From CAYVDH01 sp964450355 (GTDB taxonomy: Bacteria > Bacteroidota > Bacteroidia > NS11-12g > UBA955), in NCBI GenBank assembly GCA_964450355.1, contig CAYVDH010000139.1, positions 1 through 9,574 on the forward strand: DNA of 9,574 bases, in the 5' to 3' direction. Position 1 is the first letter of the stretch, and each line of letters starts with the position of its first letter. The translations under genes and the position numbers were made by a program. This document shows, in pieces, positions 1-8,529 of this stretch. The notes under the pieces were generated by a model, which did not search any database, was not told the DNA's origin, and saw only the letters and a list, made by a program, of their open reading frames with translations.

Positions 1-12
1 ATAAAATAATTA

Positions 13-20
13 TAAATTTG
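13..20 (+). promoter_or_regulatory. Bacteroidota-type -7 promoter element
   Basis: The octamer TAAATTTG matches the TAnnTTTG -7 consensus used by the primary sigma factor of Bacteroidota. Transcription would start near position 27, giving a leader of roughly 50 nt before the peroxidase ATG at 79. The matching -33 TTG would lie to the left of the window and cannot be checked. The leader shows no Shine-Dalgarno sequence, and the start codon is preceded by an A/T-rich stretch, as is usual in this phylum. Confidence 0.5.
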
Positions 21-78
21 TCATAACATTTTTATCTAGTTAGGAGTCTATATAGGTAATCAAATTCAAATCTTCAAA

Positions 79-1218
79 ATGAAAAAAATCCTTTTAATCA
101 ATTTATTTCTTATCAGTCTGATTGTTTTTATCAGTTGTAACAAAGAAAAAAATGCCAATTTAAAAGCTTTAAGCTACGATTTAAGTGCTACTGTTTTAGA
201 TTACAATGTCTCTATACCCGAACATTTTAACAACAATTTTTTTGGTCCATTTGGAAGCAATAGGCAAATTGAAATCAATAAGCATTTAGCCAATTTAGGA
301 AGGGTTTTGTTTTACGAACCTAAAATGTCAATCAATAACACAGTAGCTTGCGCTAGTTGCCACAATCAAGCCATTGGGTTTGCTGATGATAAAAAATTTA
401 GTCAAGGATTTGAAAGCATGGTTACTATTCGCAATTCTCCTTCAATAGCTAACATGGCCTTTGAATCAGGTTTTTTCTGGGATGGTCGTGAATCCAATTT
501 GAATTCAATGGTATTAAAACCGATAAGCAATCACATTGAAATGGGGATAGTAGATATGAACGACATGCCATTAAAATTGTCAAAAATTAGTTATTATCCT
601 GTTTTATTTGAAAGAGCTTTTGGAAGTACAGATATAAACAATGAGAGAATTGCTGATGCTATATCAACTTTTCTTCAAAGCATGGTGTCTTTGAATTCCA
701 AATGGGATATTGGTCATGAAATGGATTTTAGAAATTTTTCAGCTCAAGAACAATTAGGAAAAGACATTTTTTTTGGAGAAGGTAAATGTTCCAATTGCCA
801 TAATTTAGATAAAAGTGGTTGGACTCAAGAATTTGCAAACATCGGTCTAGATGAAGAATATACAGACCAAGGCATGGCTAATTCTCCAAACAATAAATTA
901 AGTGGAAACAATACAGAAAGTTTGAAAGGGATGTTTAAAGTTCCTAATCTTAGAAATGTTGAATTAACTGCACCATACATGCACGATGGTCGTTTCACAT
1001 CTCTTGAAGAAGTAATAAATCATTACAATTCTGGAATTAAAAACCATCCAAATTTAGATTGGAGTTTATCTGAATTAGATCAAACAACATTTGAAAGAAA
1101 GGGACCAATTAAAATGAATTTAAGCGAAGATAAAAAACAAGCGCTTATTGCCTTTTTGAAAACTTTAACTGATTACAAGTATTTATCTGATAAAAAATTC
1201 TCAAACCCATTTAATTGA
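79..1218 (+). CDS. Di-heme cytochrome c peroxidase family lipoprotein (CcpA/MauG superfamily)
   Basis: This is a periplasmic di-heme enzyme that uses H2O2, either as a peroxidase or, as in MauG, for protein modification. The signal peptide ends in a lipobox (FISC, Cys20), so the protein is probably membrane-anchored. There are two c-heme motifs: CASCH at residues 91-95 and CSNCH at 237-241. Family landmarks are FWDGR (133-137), NHIEMG (151-156) and APYMHDGRF (298-306). By alignment from memory with Pseudomonas CcpA and MauG, Trp134 matches the inter-heme Trp and Glu154 the active-site Glu, while the usual active-site Gln is Met144. No His lies between the first heme motif and Trp134, so a distal His ligand seems absent. 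Tyr316 falls near the sixth-ligand position of the second heme (Met in CcpA, Tyr in MauG). The length of 379 residues is normal. It heads an operon with the next gene. The family call is firm; the substrate is unknown. Confidence 0.93.
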   Translation: MKKILLINLFLISLIVFISCNKEKNANLKALSYDLSATVLDYNVSIPEHFNNNFFGPFGSNRQIEINKHLANLGRVLFYEPKMSINNTVACASCHNQAIGFADDKKFSQGFESMVTIRNSPSIANMAFESGFFWDGRESNLNSMVLKPISNHIEMGIVDMNDMPLKLSKISYYPVLFERAFGSTDINNERIADAISTFLQSMVSLNSKWDIGHEMDFRNFSAQEQLGKDIFFGEGKCSNCHNLDKSGWTQEFANIGLDEEYTDQGMANSPNNKLSGNNTESLKGMFKVPNLRNVELTAPYMHDGRFTSLEEVINHYNSGIKNHPNLDWSLSELDQTTFERKGPIKMNLSEDKKQALIAFLKTLTDYKYLSDKKFSNPFN

Positions 1219-1219
1219 T

Positions 1220-1903
1220 ATGAAAAAGCTCTTTATTTTAATGCCATTTTTAGCTTTTTGTAAATTGTATTCACAAACACAAGTTATTGATTCTCCTTTA
1301 AAACATCAAATAGGGGTAAATGCGAATTTGTTTATCAAACAATTTTTGAACTTTAATGGCGCTAACCCTACTGCAAATAACCCTTATTTACTTCAATACA
1401 AATATTTATTCAATCCCAAATTAGCTTTGAGAACTGGTATTGGTTTTAACTCAACCAAATCAGAAGAAAAGGATGTGAATTTAAAAATAGAAAGAACTAA
1501 TTCACTCTTTGATTATAGAATAGGATTAGAAATTAGAAAACACATTCATAAAAAATGGTTGATGTTTGGAGGTTTGGATTTGACATACAACAACAATGGA
1601 AACAGGAACAAAAGTACCTCTGTCTTTGACGATGGTTTTAATCCTCCTTCTACCGTGATTACAGAAGTTAAAAACAATACCAATTTATATGGGCTAGGTG
1701 CAGTGTATGGTATTGAGTTTTCACTGAATGCACACATTAAATTACTAACAGAAACTACAGTGAATGTAGAAATGGGAAAAAGATCATCTAGTTCATCTAC
1801 ATCTGGCTCAAGTTTCCCAGTAACACCAATTAATAGAACGACAAAACTCACAAATGTGAATTTTACTCTTCCTAGTTTTTTAGTTTTTGTAATGTCCTTT
1901 TAA
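1220..1903 (+). CDS. Secreted putative outer-membrane beta-barrel protein, function unknown
   Basis: I do not recognise a named family. The N-terminus is a signal peptide (residues 1-19, likely cut after KLYS, before Gln20). The mature part alternates short amphipathic strands with Asn/Gly/Ser-rich turns, for example around 57-77, 97-106, 113-123 and 156-170. It ends in a strand closing with Phe227, the typical C-terminal signature for barrel insertion by the BAM machinery. A Ser-rich stretch at 189-198 would sit in a surface loop. There is one Trp, at 113. The ATG overlaps the context TGATATG, only 1 nt after the peroxidase stop, so the two are probably translationally coupled and functionally related. 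About 200 residues would suit a small barrel of 8-10 strands. A secreted non-barrel beta protein is the alternative. Confidence 0.75.
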   Translation: MKKLFILMPFLAFCKLYSQTQVIDSPLKHQIGVNANLFIKQFLNFNGANPTANNPYLLQYKYLFNPKLALRTGIGFNSTKSEEKDVNLKIERTNSLFDYRIGLEIRKHIHKKWLMFGGLDLTYNNNGNRNKSTSVFDDGFNPPSTVITEVKNNTNLYGLGAVYGIEFSLNAHIKLLTETTVNVEMGKRSSSSSTSGSSFPVTPINRTTKLTNVNFTLPSFLVFVMSF

Positions 1904-1911
1904 AGAAAAGG
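1896..1911. terminator. Weak candidate hairpin between convergent operons
   Basis: CCTTTT at 1896-1901 can pair with AAAAGG at 1906-1911 around a 4-nt loop. It overlaps the stop codon of the barrel gene and sits just before the mvaD stop on the other strand. The stem is short and AT-rich, and no strong T run follows on either strand, so terminator activity is doubtful. Convergent transcription across this 13-nt gap may itself limit read-through. Confidence 0.2.
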
Positions 1912-1916
1912 GTAAT

Positions 1917-2957
1917 TTAAACCTGTTTCTCAGGCCCTTTGCCAACACTGTTGTGTAAATATTGATTGTCTTGACAATATTGAATCAATTCCGTTTTTAC
2001 AAAATTATCTACTTGCATTTGCTGTGATTTTGGAGACAGTAAATGGACATTTGCACCAGCATCCAATGTGAACAATATTGGCACATTCTTTTCCCTTCTG
2101 TATTCCCATATTTTTTCTATAACAGACAAGGTATTAGGTTTCATAAGGATAAAAGGTGTAGCAGAAGTCATCATCAATGAATGCAACATCAGGGCTTCAC
2201 TTTCTACAAGTTGAATAAAATCATCTAAGTTGTCAGTTTTTAATATAGAAATTAATTTTTCAGTGTTTTCTTTTGCCGTTTGGTATCTAATTTCAGCGAA
2301 TGGATGTTGTTTTAATAGTGCATGACCTTGAGTGCTTGAAACGCTTTTTTTACCTTTTTCTATGATGAGTATGTGGTCGTTGAAATCGGTGTAAATAGGA
2401 TGAACATCTTTGCTTATTTCAATGGAAAATTCATCGCTGCTATTGGGGTATGAATTAGTTTTGCCCCATAAATTTATTCCTCCATATACACTTCGGCAAG
2501 CACTGCCAGAGCCTAATCTAGCCCAATAGGAAGCTTTTTCGTAAAAATTAGGGTAAATAGTGTTGTTTATTTTTTCATCCAGATTCACCAAACACAATGC
2601 TAATGCACTAAATGCCGAGGCAGACGAAGCTATGCCACTGCTGTGAGGGAAAGTATTGCTCGAATTGATAGTTAAGTGATAAGAATTAAGCCATTTGTAT
2701 TCATTTTGAACAATGGATAAAAAGGATTCTATCTTAGTTTTGAATGAATTGTTTTTAATTCCTTCAAATAAAAAATCAATTAAAATTCCATTTTGGTTTT
2801 CTTGAAATTTCGCTTCAACAGATGTTTCTGTCAATGCATTATCTAAAGTAAAACTTATAGATGGATTAGCTGGTATTTGGTTTTCTTTTTTCCCCCAATA
2901 TTTTACCAAAGCGATATTAGATGGGCTTTTCCAATGCGAAATGTATGACTGGCTCAT
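1917..2957 (-). CDS. mvaD: Diphosphomevalonate decarboxylase
   Basis: This is a cytosolic GHMP-superfamily enzyme that converts mevalonate 5-diphosphate and ATP to isopentenyl diphosphate, CO2, ADP and phosphate, the last step of the classical mevalonate pathway. The N-terminal SPSNIALVKYWGKK (11-24) is diagnostic. The ATP-binding GHMP motif is FPHSSGIASSASAFSAL (103-119). SGSACRSVYGG (150-160) carries the conserved Arg154, and FTLDAGANVHLL (296-307) carries Asp299, which matches the catalytic Asp. The length of 346 residues is close to the usual 320-400. The ATG lies shortly before the first conserved motif, so the start is sound. It follows the alpha-2-macroglobulin gene after 36 nt on the same strand, with no convincing promoter between, so co-transcription is likely. 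No other mevalonate gene is in the window. The product feeds undecaprenyl and quinone synthesis. Confidence 0.96.
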   Translation of the reverse strand: MSQSYISHWKSPSNIALVKYWGKKENQIPANPSISFTLDNALTETSVEAKFQENQNGILIDFLFEGIKNNSFKTKIESFLSIVQNEYKWLNSYHLTINSSNTFPHSSGIASSASAFSALALCLVNLDEKINNTIYPNFYEKASYWARLGSGSACRSVYGGINLWGKTNSYPNSSDEFSIEISKDVHPIYTDFNDHILIIEKGKKSVSSTQGHALLKQHPFAEIRYQTAKENTEKLISILKTDNLDDFIQLVESEALMLHSLMMTSATPFILMKPNTLSVIEKIWEYRREKNVPILFTLDAGANVHLLSPKSQQMQVDNFVKTELIQYCQDNQYLHNSVGKGPEKQV

Positions 2958-2993
2958 TGCTGTTGCAAATAAACAAAAATTTAAGGAGATTGT

Positions 2994-5900
2994 TTATTTA
3001 ACAATAAATCTGCCTGAGCCAAACACACTCCTTATAGTGCCATCGTACATGGCATCTGCTTGAACAGGTCCTAAAGTGAAGTTGCCTTTAGATACAGCTC
3101 TAGTCATGTAATAAAACGTTGCTGGAGTGCGGTTGTACAACGATGTAAAATAGGAAATTCTATCGTCTCTCACATCCATGTATTGAGCATAAGATTGTTG
3201 TTGTATCCAATTCAATGATTTAGTTGCAGTGATTCGTGGATTTTCTATTTCTAAACCAGCTGGTAAAATATCTGTTAAAGCAATGTTTTTAATTTCGCCA
3301 TTGAATTCACTACTCAAGGTTAACCTAACAACTACTAAGTCATTTTGATTCACTGTATTTGCAGTGATTGGTCCACCAAATCGATTCAAAAATTCTCTTC
3401 TTACTTTTATTGTTTTATCTTCGGAATTTATTGTTCCAGTCTTGCTAATGCCTTCGTAAGTACAATTGAAATACACCGTTCCATCACCTTCACTTTTTAT
3501 AGATAAAGTGTTGAAATTCTGTTTCAAGTTTAAATGTAATAATTTGCCATTGTATGTTCCTACAACTTTGCCATCGGCTATGATGCTAGCTTTACCGCCA
3601 GGTTTTATCATGGCTTGACTGTATTTACCCAATGCCATTAAGCTGAAAGCTAATTCGTTGGTATTTAAATAATAATTTGCTTTTAAATCATTAGACAATG
3701 ATTTAACCAAGGTAAGAACTTGTGCATTGTTAATGTCAGATTCTACAAGGGCGTTTAATACTAATGCCTTGTCTCTAATGGCGGAGTAATATCCATACTC
3801 GTAATTTCCATTGTTATTCTCATAGATAAAAGAAGAAGGCATAATGGAGCGGTAGGTGTTTAAATCGCCTGATAGGGCATAGCTACAAGCAAGTAAATAT
3901 TTAGAGGAGTTCATCAATTTAGATGGCATGTATTTGCTGTAATTCATTGCACTTTTATTGGCAGTACCAGCAGAAGCAAGTACATACATTGCATATACTT
4001 TATCCCTGTGAATGTATTCTTTTGTTAAGCTTTTTCCACTTTCTGATTTGGTGTAAAATTTCTCTATTTTGTTTTCACTGCTTTCACTGTTGCATATTTC
4101 TATCAATCGTTCCTTAACACTTCCATTGACAGCAAACCCTTTTTTCTCAGCTTCACTTAAAAAATGTAAAGCATAAGCATTGAGCCACAAGTTGTAGGTA
4201 GAATATCCTGGCCAATAACTTACATGTCCTGAGTTATCAACTAATGAAGTGATTTTTCTGATGGCTTCGTTGACATTGTAATTTGGATTCAATTCGTTCT
4301 CATTTAATTTCATCATTGGAGCAATGTTTTTCATGTATTCTGATAAATACAATTGAGGGAATGCTGTAGAAATGGTTTGTTCAGCACACCCATGTGGATA
4401 CCTGATTAAATGCATGAATTTACCTGATATTTGACCAAGAGGTGAATTGTCTATGGTGATATTGATGTTTGGTTTTCCCATGAAATCTGAAGCATAAACA
4501 ATGTTTTCTGTTTGACCAGCTTGTAACAATCCTTCACTTGATTTTATTTGAAGACCTGCTGCAGGTCTCACAGATAATTCAGTTTCGTCATTGAATGTTT
4601 CACCAAAAGCAGATGTTTTTACTTTCACTTTAGCAATGCCTATTTCATTTTTTACTTTTATTGTATAAAATAAATTGGCCTCTTTGTTTCCTTCAATGTT
4701 AGCACTTGGCTTATCTGTAGAAATTAATTCCAAGGGTCCTTCTAATTGAATACTAGGAGTAGTAGAAGCGGCATTGTTAGTCGTGTTCATTAAATTAACT
4801 CCCATTGTTATTTCATCTCCTGGTGATAAAAATCTAGGCAAAGAAGTACTCATCACAATGGGGTCAAATATTTTGATTTCTTTTTCAGCATTTCCAAAAC
4901 TTTGATTCTTATATGCTACTGCCATTACTCTAACAGCACCATAAAACTTGCCTATTTCTGCACTAAAATTCACTATTCCATTTCTATCTGCTTTTAGTAC
5001 CCCACTCCATATTGAAACGGGTTTAAATCGGGTAGCAGAAAGTGGGTTTACTCTTTTTTCAAGGCCATATCCATCACCACCAGTAGCACCAGCTACTAAT
5101 TCGGGAAACAAACGAGCGTATAGGTCGTAACTGCTTACTTGCAATGCCCTTTTTTGGTAAAAATAATCATGAGGGTTGGGGGTTTCAAAGTTTTTAATAG
5201 AAAGTATGCCTTCATCTACTACGGCTATAGTTACTTCGGCATTTGCCTCAGTTTTTATTTGTATGTTTTGTTTTGAATTGGATCTACTTTGAGCAACACA
5301 ATTAATTTCTACAGGGATTTTTGAATTGCTTTTTAATACAGAAATGTTTTTTAATCCATGTGCTACAGTCAACGGTATATCTGTTAGGTTAGCTTTTTTA
5401 ATTAATGTAGCAGTGATATAAATGTTTGGTACATGAATGTCTTTCAGTTTGATGGTTAATGAAGCAGTTTTGTTTTCAACTTCCAATTGATGGTATTCAA
5501 ACACTTGATTTCTTTCAACAGTTAATAACAATCGGCCATTAAAAGGGGTTTTGCACAATACTTTTACTTCGTCTTTTTCTTGGTATTCTGTTTTATCTGT
5601 TTCTATGAGCACTTCACCATCTTGATTCACTTGAAAAGAAGATGAAGAGGTAGTTCCATAGCTGTAAGCATAAAATTTTGAGTAAGAATACCCTTGATTG
5701 TAATTGGGTAGTTTTACTCTTATTTCGTATTCGCCAGATGTAGTAGGGGTGTAAGCATAATTGCTTTTCCCTTCTTCAAAATTGATGACTTTGCTGGATA
5801 TTAGTTTTTCAATTGGTTTACTGTTGTAGCGGTAACTTCCATAATAATTTTCTAGCATGTTTTGCCATTCGTATTTTATCACTTCTACTACAGCACCTTT

Positions 5901-8411
5901 GGTATTTAATGGGTTTTTGTTTACATCAAGGCTTATTAGTTGTAAATTTAATGCTTGGTTAGTGCCTACCCAGTCATCGTGATTTTGTATTCCAAAATAG
6001 GCAGGTTGAGTTGAAATTTCAAAGGTTTTAAGTCTGTTAACTGGTCTGCCATTTTCATCAAAAACGGTAGTGAAAATTTTACCTTCCAATAGTCCTGAAT
6101 TTGCCCAATCTTGAATCAATGGCAACGTTTGTTTGAATTTTCCATCATCATCGGTATAACCTTCTCGGACATCAGGTTCAAATTTCAATTGATTTTTAAT
6201 GTTAAATTCGTAGTTCATGTGTTTTTCTGAATAAAAACGTTTAGAAGAAATGACAAATTCTGTTTCATAATCTCTGTTTCGAGAAGGTGGTCCAAAAAAA
6301 GTAAGAGCTTCGCCTTCGTATGTTACATTTTCACCAATATTGTATATGCTTTTTGCTAGTGTTTGATTGACTTTAATTTTGTCAGGCATAAATTCTTCTA
6401 TAGATAATTTTCTACTTGCCAATAAAACGTCATTAGGATTATACACTTCGATATAGTAATTGCCTGTCATAGTGGAAGAAGGTGTTGTAAAATCTGCAGA
6501 GGCTGAACCTTCAGCACTTGTAGTTATTCTTTTTTCAGTTAAAGTTCTGCCATTTGGCATTATTAATTTTACAATAACTGGCACACCGGATACAATTTCC
6601 ATGTTTTCGTTTCTGATGATGGTGTTTGAATTGATTGTTTCGCCTGGTCTGTATATGTTTCTATCTCCATAAGTATAAGCCCACCAGCCAGCTTTGTTGT
6701 CTTGTAATCCATCAGTTTCAAACCTTGAAATTTCAACTCTGTTGTCTTTAAACAATAAATAATTGAAATCATCGTCTTTTGAAGCGGTTATCATTGCGAC
6801 ATTAAAACCACTTATTTTTTGTTCTAAATCTTTAAAATGAGCAACGCCTTTTTTATCTGTTTTTAATGAATATACCGTTTGATTGTTAGTGCTTATTAGA
6901 TTCACTGTAACATCACTCAAAGGTTCGGATGTTACCAGCGAGTTGATTAAAACCATCATGTCATTTTTGCTTTGTTTTGCTAAAATTCCTAAATCAGAAA
7001 TGGAAATTAACTTAGAAGCATTGACATAATCATTTCCAATCCCACTCACTTTTATGTGGTAAATGCCCTTGAATTTTTTGTTGTCATTTAAATTCACATT
7101 AAGTAGTGATACTCCTTTACTTTGAGGCAAATCTTTAGTGACTATCGTTTTGTTTACAATTTTACTGCTATAGCTTTCGTTGTAATCTTCATAAAAATAG
7201 GTCTCAGATTCAGAGTAGCCATCGCCATATTCATCTTCATAATAGTCGTAATTGTATCCCGACATGTTATTGAAATATTGCAAAATGTTGTTTTCATATA
7301 TTTTGTTCACTTGCAATTGTACTTTAGGGACGTTTACTATGTTTAAACCTATGTTTTGATTGCCTTTGTTGGAAATGTATTGAGCTTTTTTGTTGATGAA
7401 AGAAATAGAAGGAGGCATTTCTCCAAAAAATAAAGTGTGCGTGTAATCTGTTTTTAATTGTCCACCTAAAACACCTTTTAAATCTTTATTGATGGTAAGG
7501 TTATAAGCAATTTGTTGTACAAACTCTCCTTTGATTTTAAAACCTGTTTTTGTGACTTCAAAAGTTGTTTTAATGTTGGGTTGAAAACTGTAAGCATTTT
7601 CTAAAGATGATTTTTCAATTTGTTGTGATGTAGTGACTTCTATAACTCCAATACCATCCACAAAAGAAGATTTAATTTCAGTGATGGTTAATTCAAAAGG
7701 AGAGGAAAGTACTATGGCTTGTGTTAATGCCTTTTCAGTTTTGTATGTGCTGCCATTAGGTGATAATCCATCCTTGATATTGATTTCAAGCTCTGCGGCT
7801 TCATTTTTTGCCTTTACATCTTTTATGTCGATGTTAAACGTGTGATTGTTTTCTGTTTCTAACACTTCAAAACCAACTTCTTTGTTGTTGGCGCTAATAC
7901 TCATTTTATTTACTAAGTCAATAGGTTTGATGTCGTAATTAAATTCTGTATTCAGTTTTATTTCTGGTTGTTGAGTTTTTTCATTTTTACTCCAATAAGC
8001 TTGAGAACTCACCAGTTTTAAATAAGGAGTGTGGAATTTAATTTCTTTGTTTAAATCAACTCCCTTTTTAGTTGTATTTAGTTTTTGTATGGTTTTATTA
8101 AGTTTTGCAGTATAATTTGTGCAAATACCTAATTGTTTGGAAGGAGAAAATAATAATTCATCTTGACTAATCCATTTGAATTTTCCCGGTATTGCTGGCT
8201 CAAAATGGATGTACGGTGTAGTATCCCATGAGTTTATTTTTTCTAAATTACCTACTACTTGAGTATTGAATTTGAAAATTAAGTTTTGCAATCGATCCAC
8301 TTCCTCTCCAAAATTAGTATTAGCTATACTGATTTTGTTTTTTGAGAAATTGCACGACCAATTTGTTAAGATTAAAATTGATGCTAGGGTTAAAATGCTT
8401 AATTTTTTCAT
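2994..8411 (-). CDS. Bacterial alpha-2-macroglobulin family lipoprotein with thioester motif
   Basis: This is a large periplasmic protease trap. In characterised homologues, cleavage in a bait region exposes a Cys-Gln thioester that covalently captures the attacking protease. A signal peptide with lipobox NWSC (Cys20) predicts lipid anchoring; no acidic surface-export tag follows Cys20. The N-terminal macroglobulin-like domain is visible at about 67-104. An MG domain with the YRPGE motif lies near 573-670, a bait-region-type domain at about 940-1100, and the A2M domain starting at SIWSG near 1133. The thioester motif is HGCAEQ with Cys1342 and Gln1345, followed by an alpha-helical thioester domain to about 1600. 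The C-terminal macroglobulin domain has DVRDDR and DAMYDG motifs. The length of 1805 residues is normal for the thioester-bearing YfhM-like type. A Tyr/acid-rich stretch lies at 386-416. pbpC, a frequent neighbour, is absent here; mvaD follows instead. Complete, with no frameshift. Confidence 0.95.
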   Translation of the reverse strand: MKKLSILTLASILILTNWSCNFSKNKISIANTNFGEEVDRLQNLIFKFNTQVVGNLEKINSWDTTPYIHFEPAIPGKFKWISQDELLFSPSKQLGICTNYTAKLNKTIQKLNTTKKGVDLNKEIKFHTPYLKLVSSQAYWSKNEKTQQPEIKLNTEFNYDIKPIDLVNKMSISANNKEVGFEVLETENNHTFNIDIKDVKAKNEAAELEINIKDGLSPNGSTYKTEKALTQAIVLSSPFELTITEIKSSFVDGIGVIEVTTSQQIEKSSLENAYSFQPNIKTTFEVTKTGFKIKGEFVQQIAYNLTINKDLKGVLGGQLKTDYTHTLFFGEMPPSISFINKKAQYISNKGNQNIGLNIVNVPKVQLQVNKIYENNILQYFNNMSGYNYDYYEDEYGDGYSESETYFYEDYNESYSSKIVNKTIVTKDLPQSKGVSLLNVNLNDNKKFKGIYHIKVSGIGNDYVNASKLISISDLGILAKQSKNDMMVLINSLVTSEPLSDVTVNLISTNNQTVYSLKTDKKGVAHFKDLEQKISGFNVAMITASKDDDFNYLLFKDNRVEISRFETDGLQDNKAGWWAYTYGDRNIYRPGETINSNTIIRNENMEIVSGVPVIVKLIMPNGRTLTEKRITTSAEGSASADFTTPSSTMTGNYYIEVYNPNDVLLASRKLSIEEFMPDKIKVNQTLAKSIYNIGENVTYEGEALTFFGPPSRNRDYETEFVISSKRFYSEKHMNYEFNIKNQLKFEPDVREGYTDDDGKFKQTLPLIQDWANSGLLEGKIFTTVFDENGRPVNRLKTFEISTQPAYFGIQNHDDWVGTNQALNLQLISLDVNKNPLNTKGAVVEVIKYEWQNMLENYYGSYRYNSKPIEKLISSKVINFEEGKSNYAYTPTTSGEYEIRVKLPNYNQGYSYSKFYAYSYGTTSSSSFQVNQDGEVLIETDKTEYQEKDEVKVLCKTPFNGRLLLTVERNQVFEYHQLEVENKTASLTIKLKDIHVPNIYITATLIKKANLTDIPLTVAHGLKNISVLKSNSKIPVEINCVAQSRSNSKQNIQIKTEANAEVTIAVVDEGILSIKNFETPNPHDYFYQKRALQVSSYDLYARLFPELVAGATGGDGYGLEKRVNPLSATRFKPVSIWSGVLKADRNGIVNFSAEIGKFYGAVRVMAVAYKNQSFGNAEKEIKIFDPIVMSTSLPRFLSPGDEITMGVNLMNTTNNAASTTPSIQLEGPLELISTDKPSANIEGNKEANLFYTIKVKNEIGIAKVKVKTSAFGETFNDETELSVRPAAGLQIKSSEGLLQAGQTENIVYASDFMGKPNINITIDNSPLGQISGKFMHLIRYPHGCAEQTISTAFPQLYLSEYMKNIAPMMKLNENELNPNYNVNEAIRKITSLVDNSGHVSYWPGYSTYNLWLNAYALHFLSEAEKKGFAVNGSVKERLIEICNSESSENKIEKFYTKSESGKSLTKEYIHRDKVYAMYVLASAGTANKSAMNYSKYMPSKLMNSSKYLLACSYALSGDLNTYRSIMPSSFIYENNNGNYEYGYYSAIRDKALVLNALVESDINNAQVLTLVKSLSNDLKANYYLNTNELAFSLMALGKYSQAMIKPGGKASIIADGKVVGTYNGKLLHLNLKQNFNTLSIKSEGDGTVYFNCTYEGISKTGTINSEDKTIKVRREFLNRFGGPITANTVNQNDLVVVRLTLSSEFNGEIKNIALTDILPAGLEIENPRITATKSLNWIQQQSYAQYMDVRDDRISYFTSLYNRTPATFYYMTRAVSKGNFTLGPVQADAMYDGTIRSVFGSGRFIVK
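4377..4394 (-). other. Thioester motif HGCAEQ of the alpha-2-macroglobulin
   Basis: These codons encode His1340 to Gln1345. Cys1342 and Gln1345 are the pair that forms the internal beta-Cys-gamma-Glu thioester in the A2M/complement C3 family (CxEQ motif). Its presence argues that this copy can form covalent links to proteases, unlike the YfaS-type bacterial A2Ms that lack it. Confidence 0.9.
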
Positions 8412-8430
8412 GAGTTGATTAAATTCACTT

Positions 8431-8438
8431 CAAACATA
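8431..8438 (-). promoter_or_regulatory. Candidate -7 promoter element for the alpha-2-macroglobulin/mvaD operon
   Basis: Read on the minus strand this is TATGTTTG, a full match to TAnnTTTG. It lies 19 nt upstream of the A2M start codon, which would leave a leader of only about 13 nt. No TTG occurs at the expected 17-23 nt spacing upstream, so the -33 element is missing or weak. This octamer will also appear by chance in AT-rich DNA. Confidence 0.38.
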
Positions 8439-8529
8439 ATAATAAAAAATTCAATTATTGATTATTCTTTCAATAAATACATATTTTCAAATAAATGATT
8501 ATAATGGTCATATCATTGTAAATTTTAAC

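Noticed and set aside
1546..1851. A 101-codon open frame on the - strand inside the barrel gene
   Set aside because: It is fully antisense to a gene with signal peptide and operon context, and its translation shows no domain; it is a shadow frame.
2966..2973. TTTATTTG on the minus strand as a separate mvaD promoter
   Set aside because: It has one mismatch to TAnnTTTG and no TTG at the proper upstream distance. It is also very close to the ATG.
2989..3005. Hairpin ATTGTT/AACAAT across the alpha-2-macroglobulin stop codon, considered as a terminator before mvaD
   Set aside because: It has a single G-C pair in six and no following T run on the minus strand, so it is too weak to end transcription.
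8495..8518. Imperfect dyad AATGAT ... ATCATT upstream of the alpha-2-macroglobulin, considered as an operator
   Set aside because: Only six AT-rich base pairs match and the centre does not. Such dyads are expected by chance in this composition.
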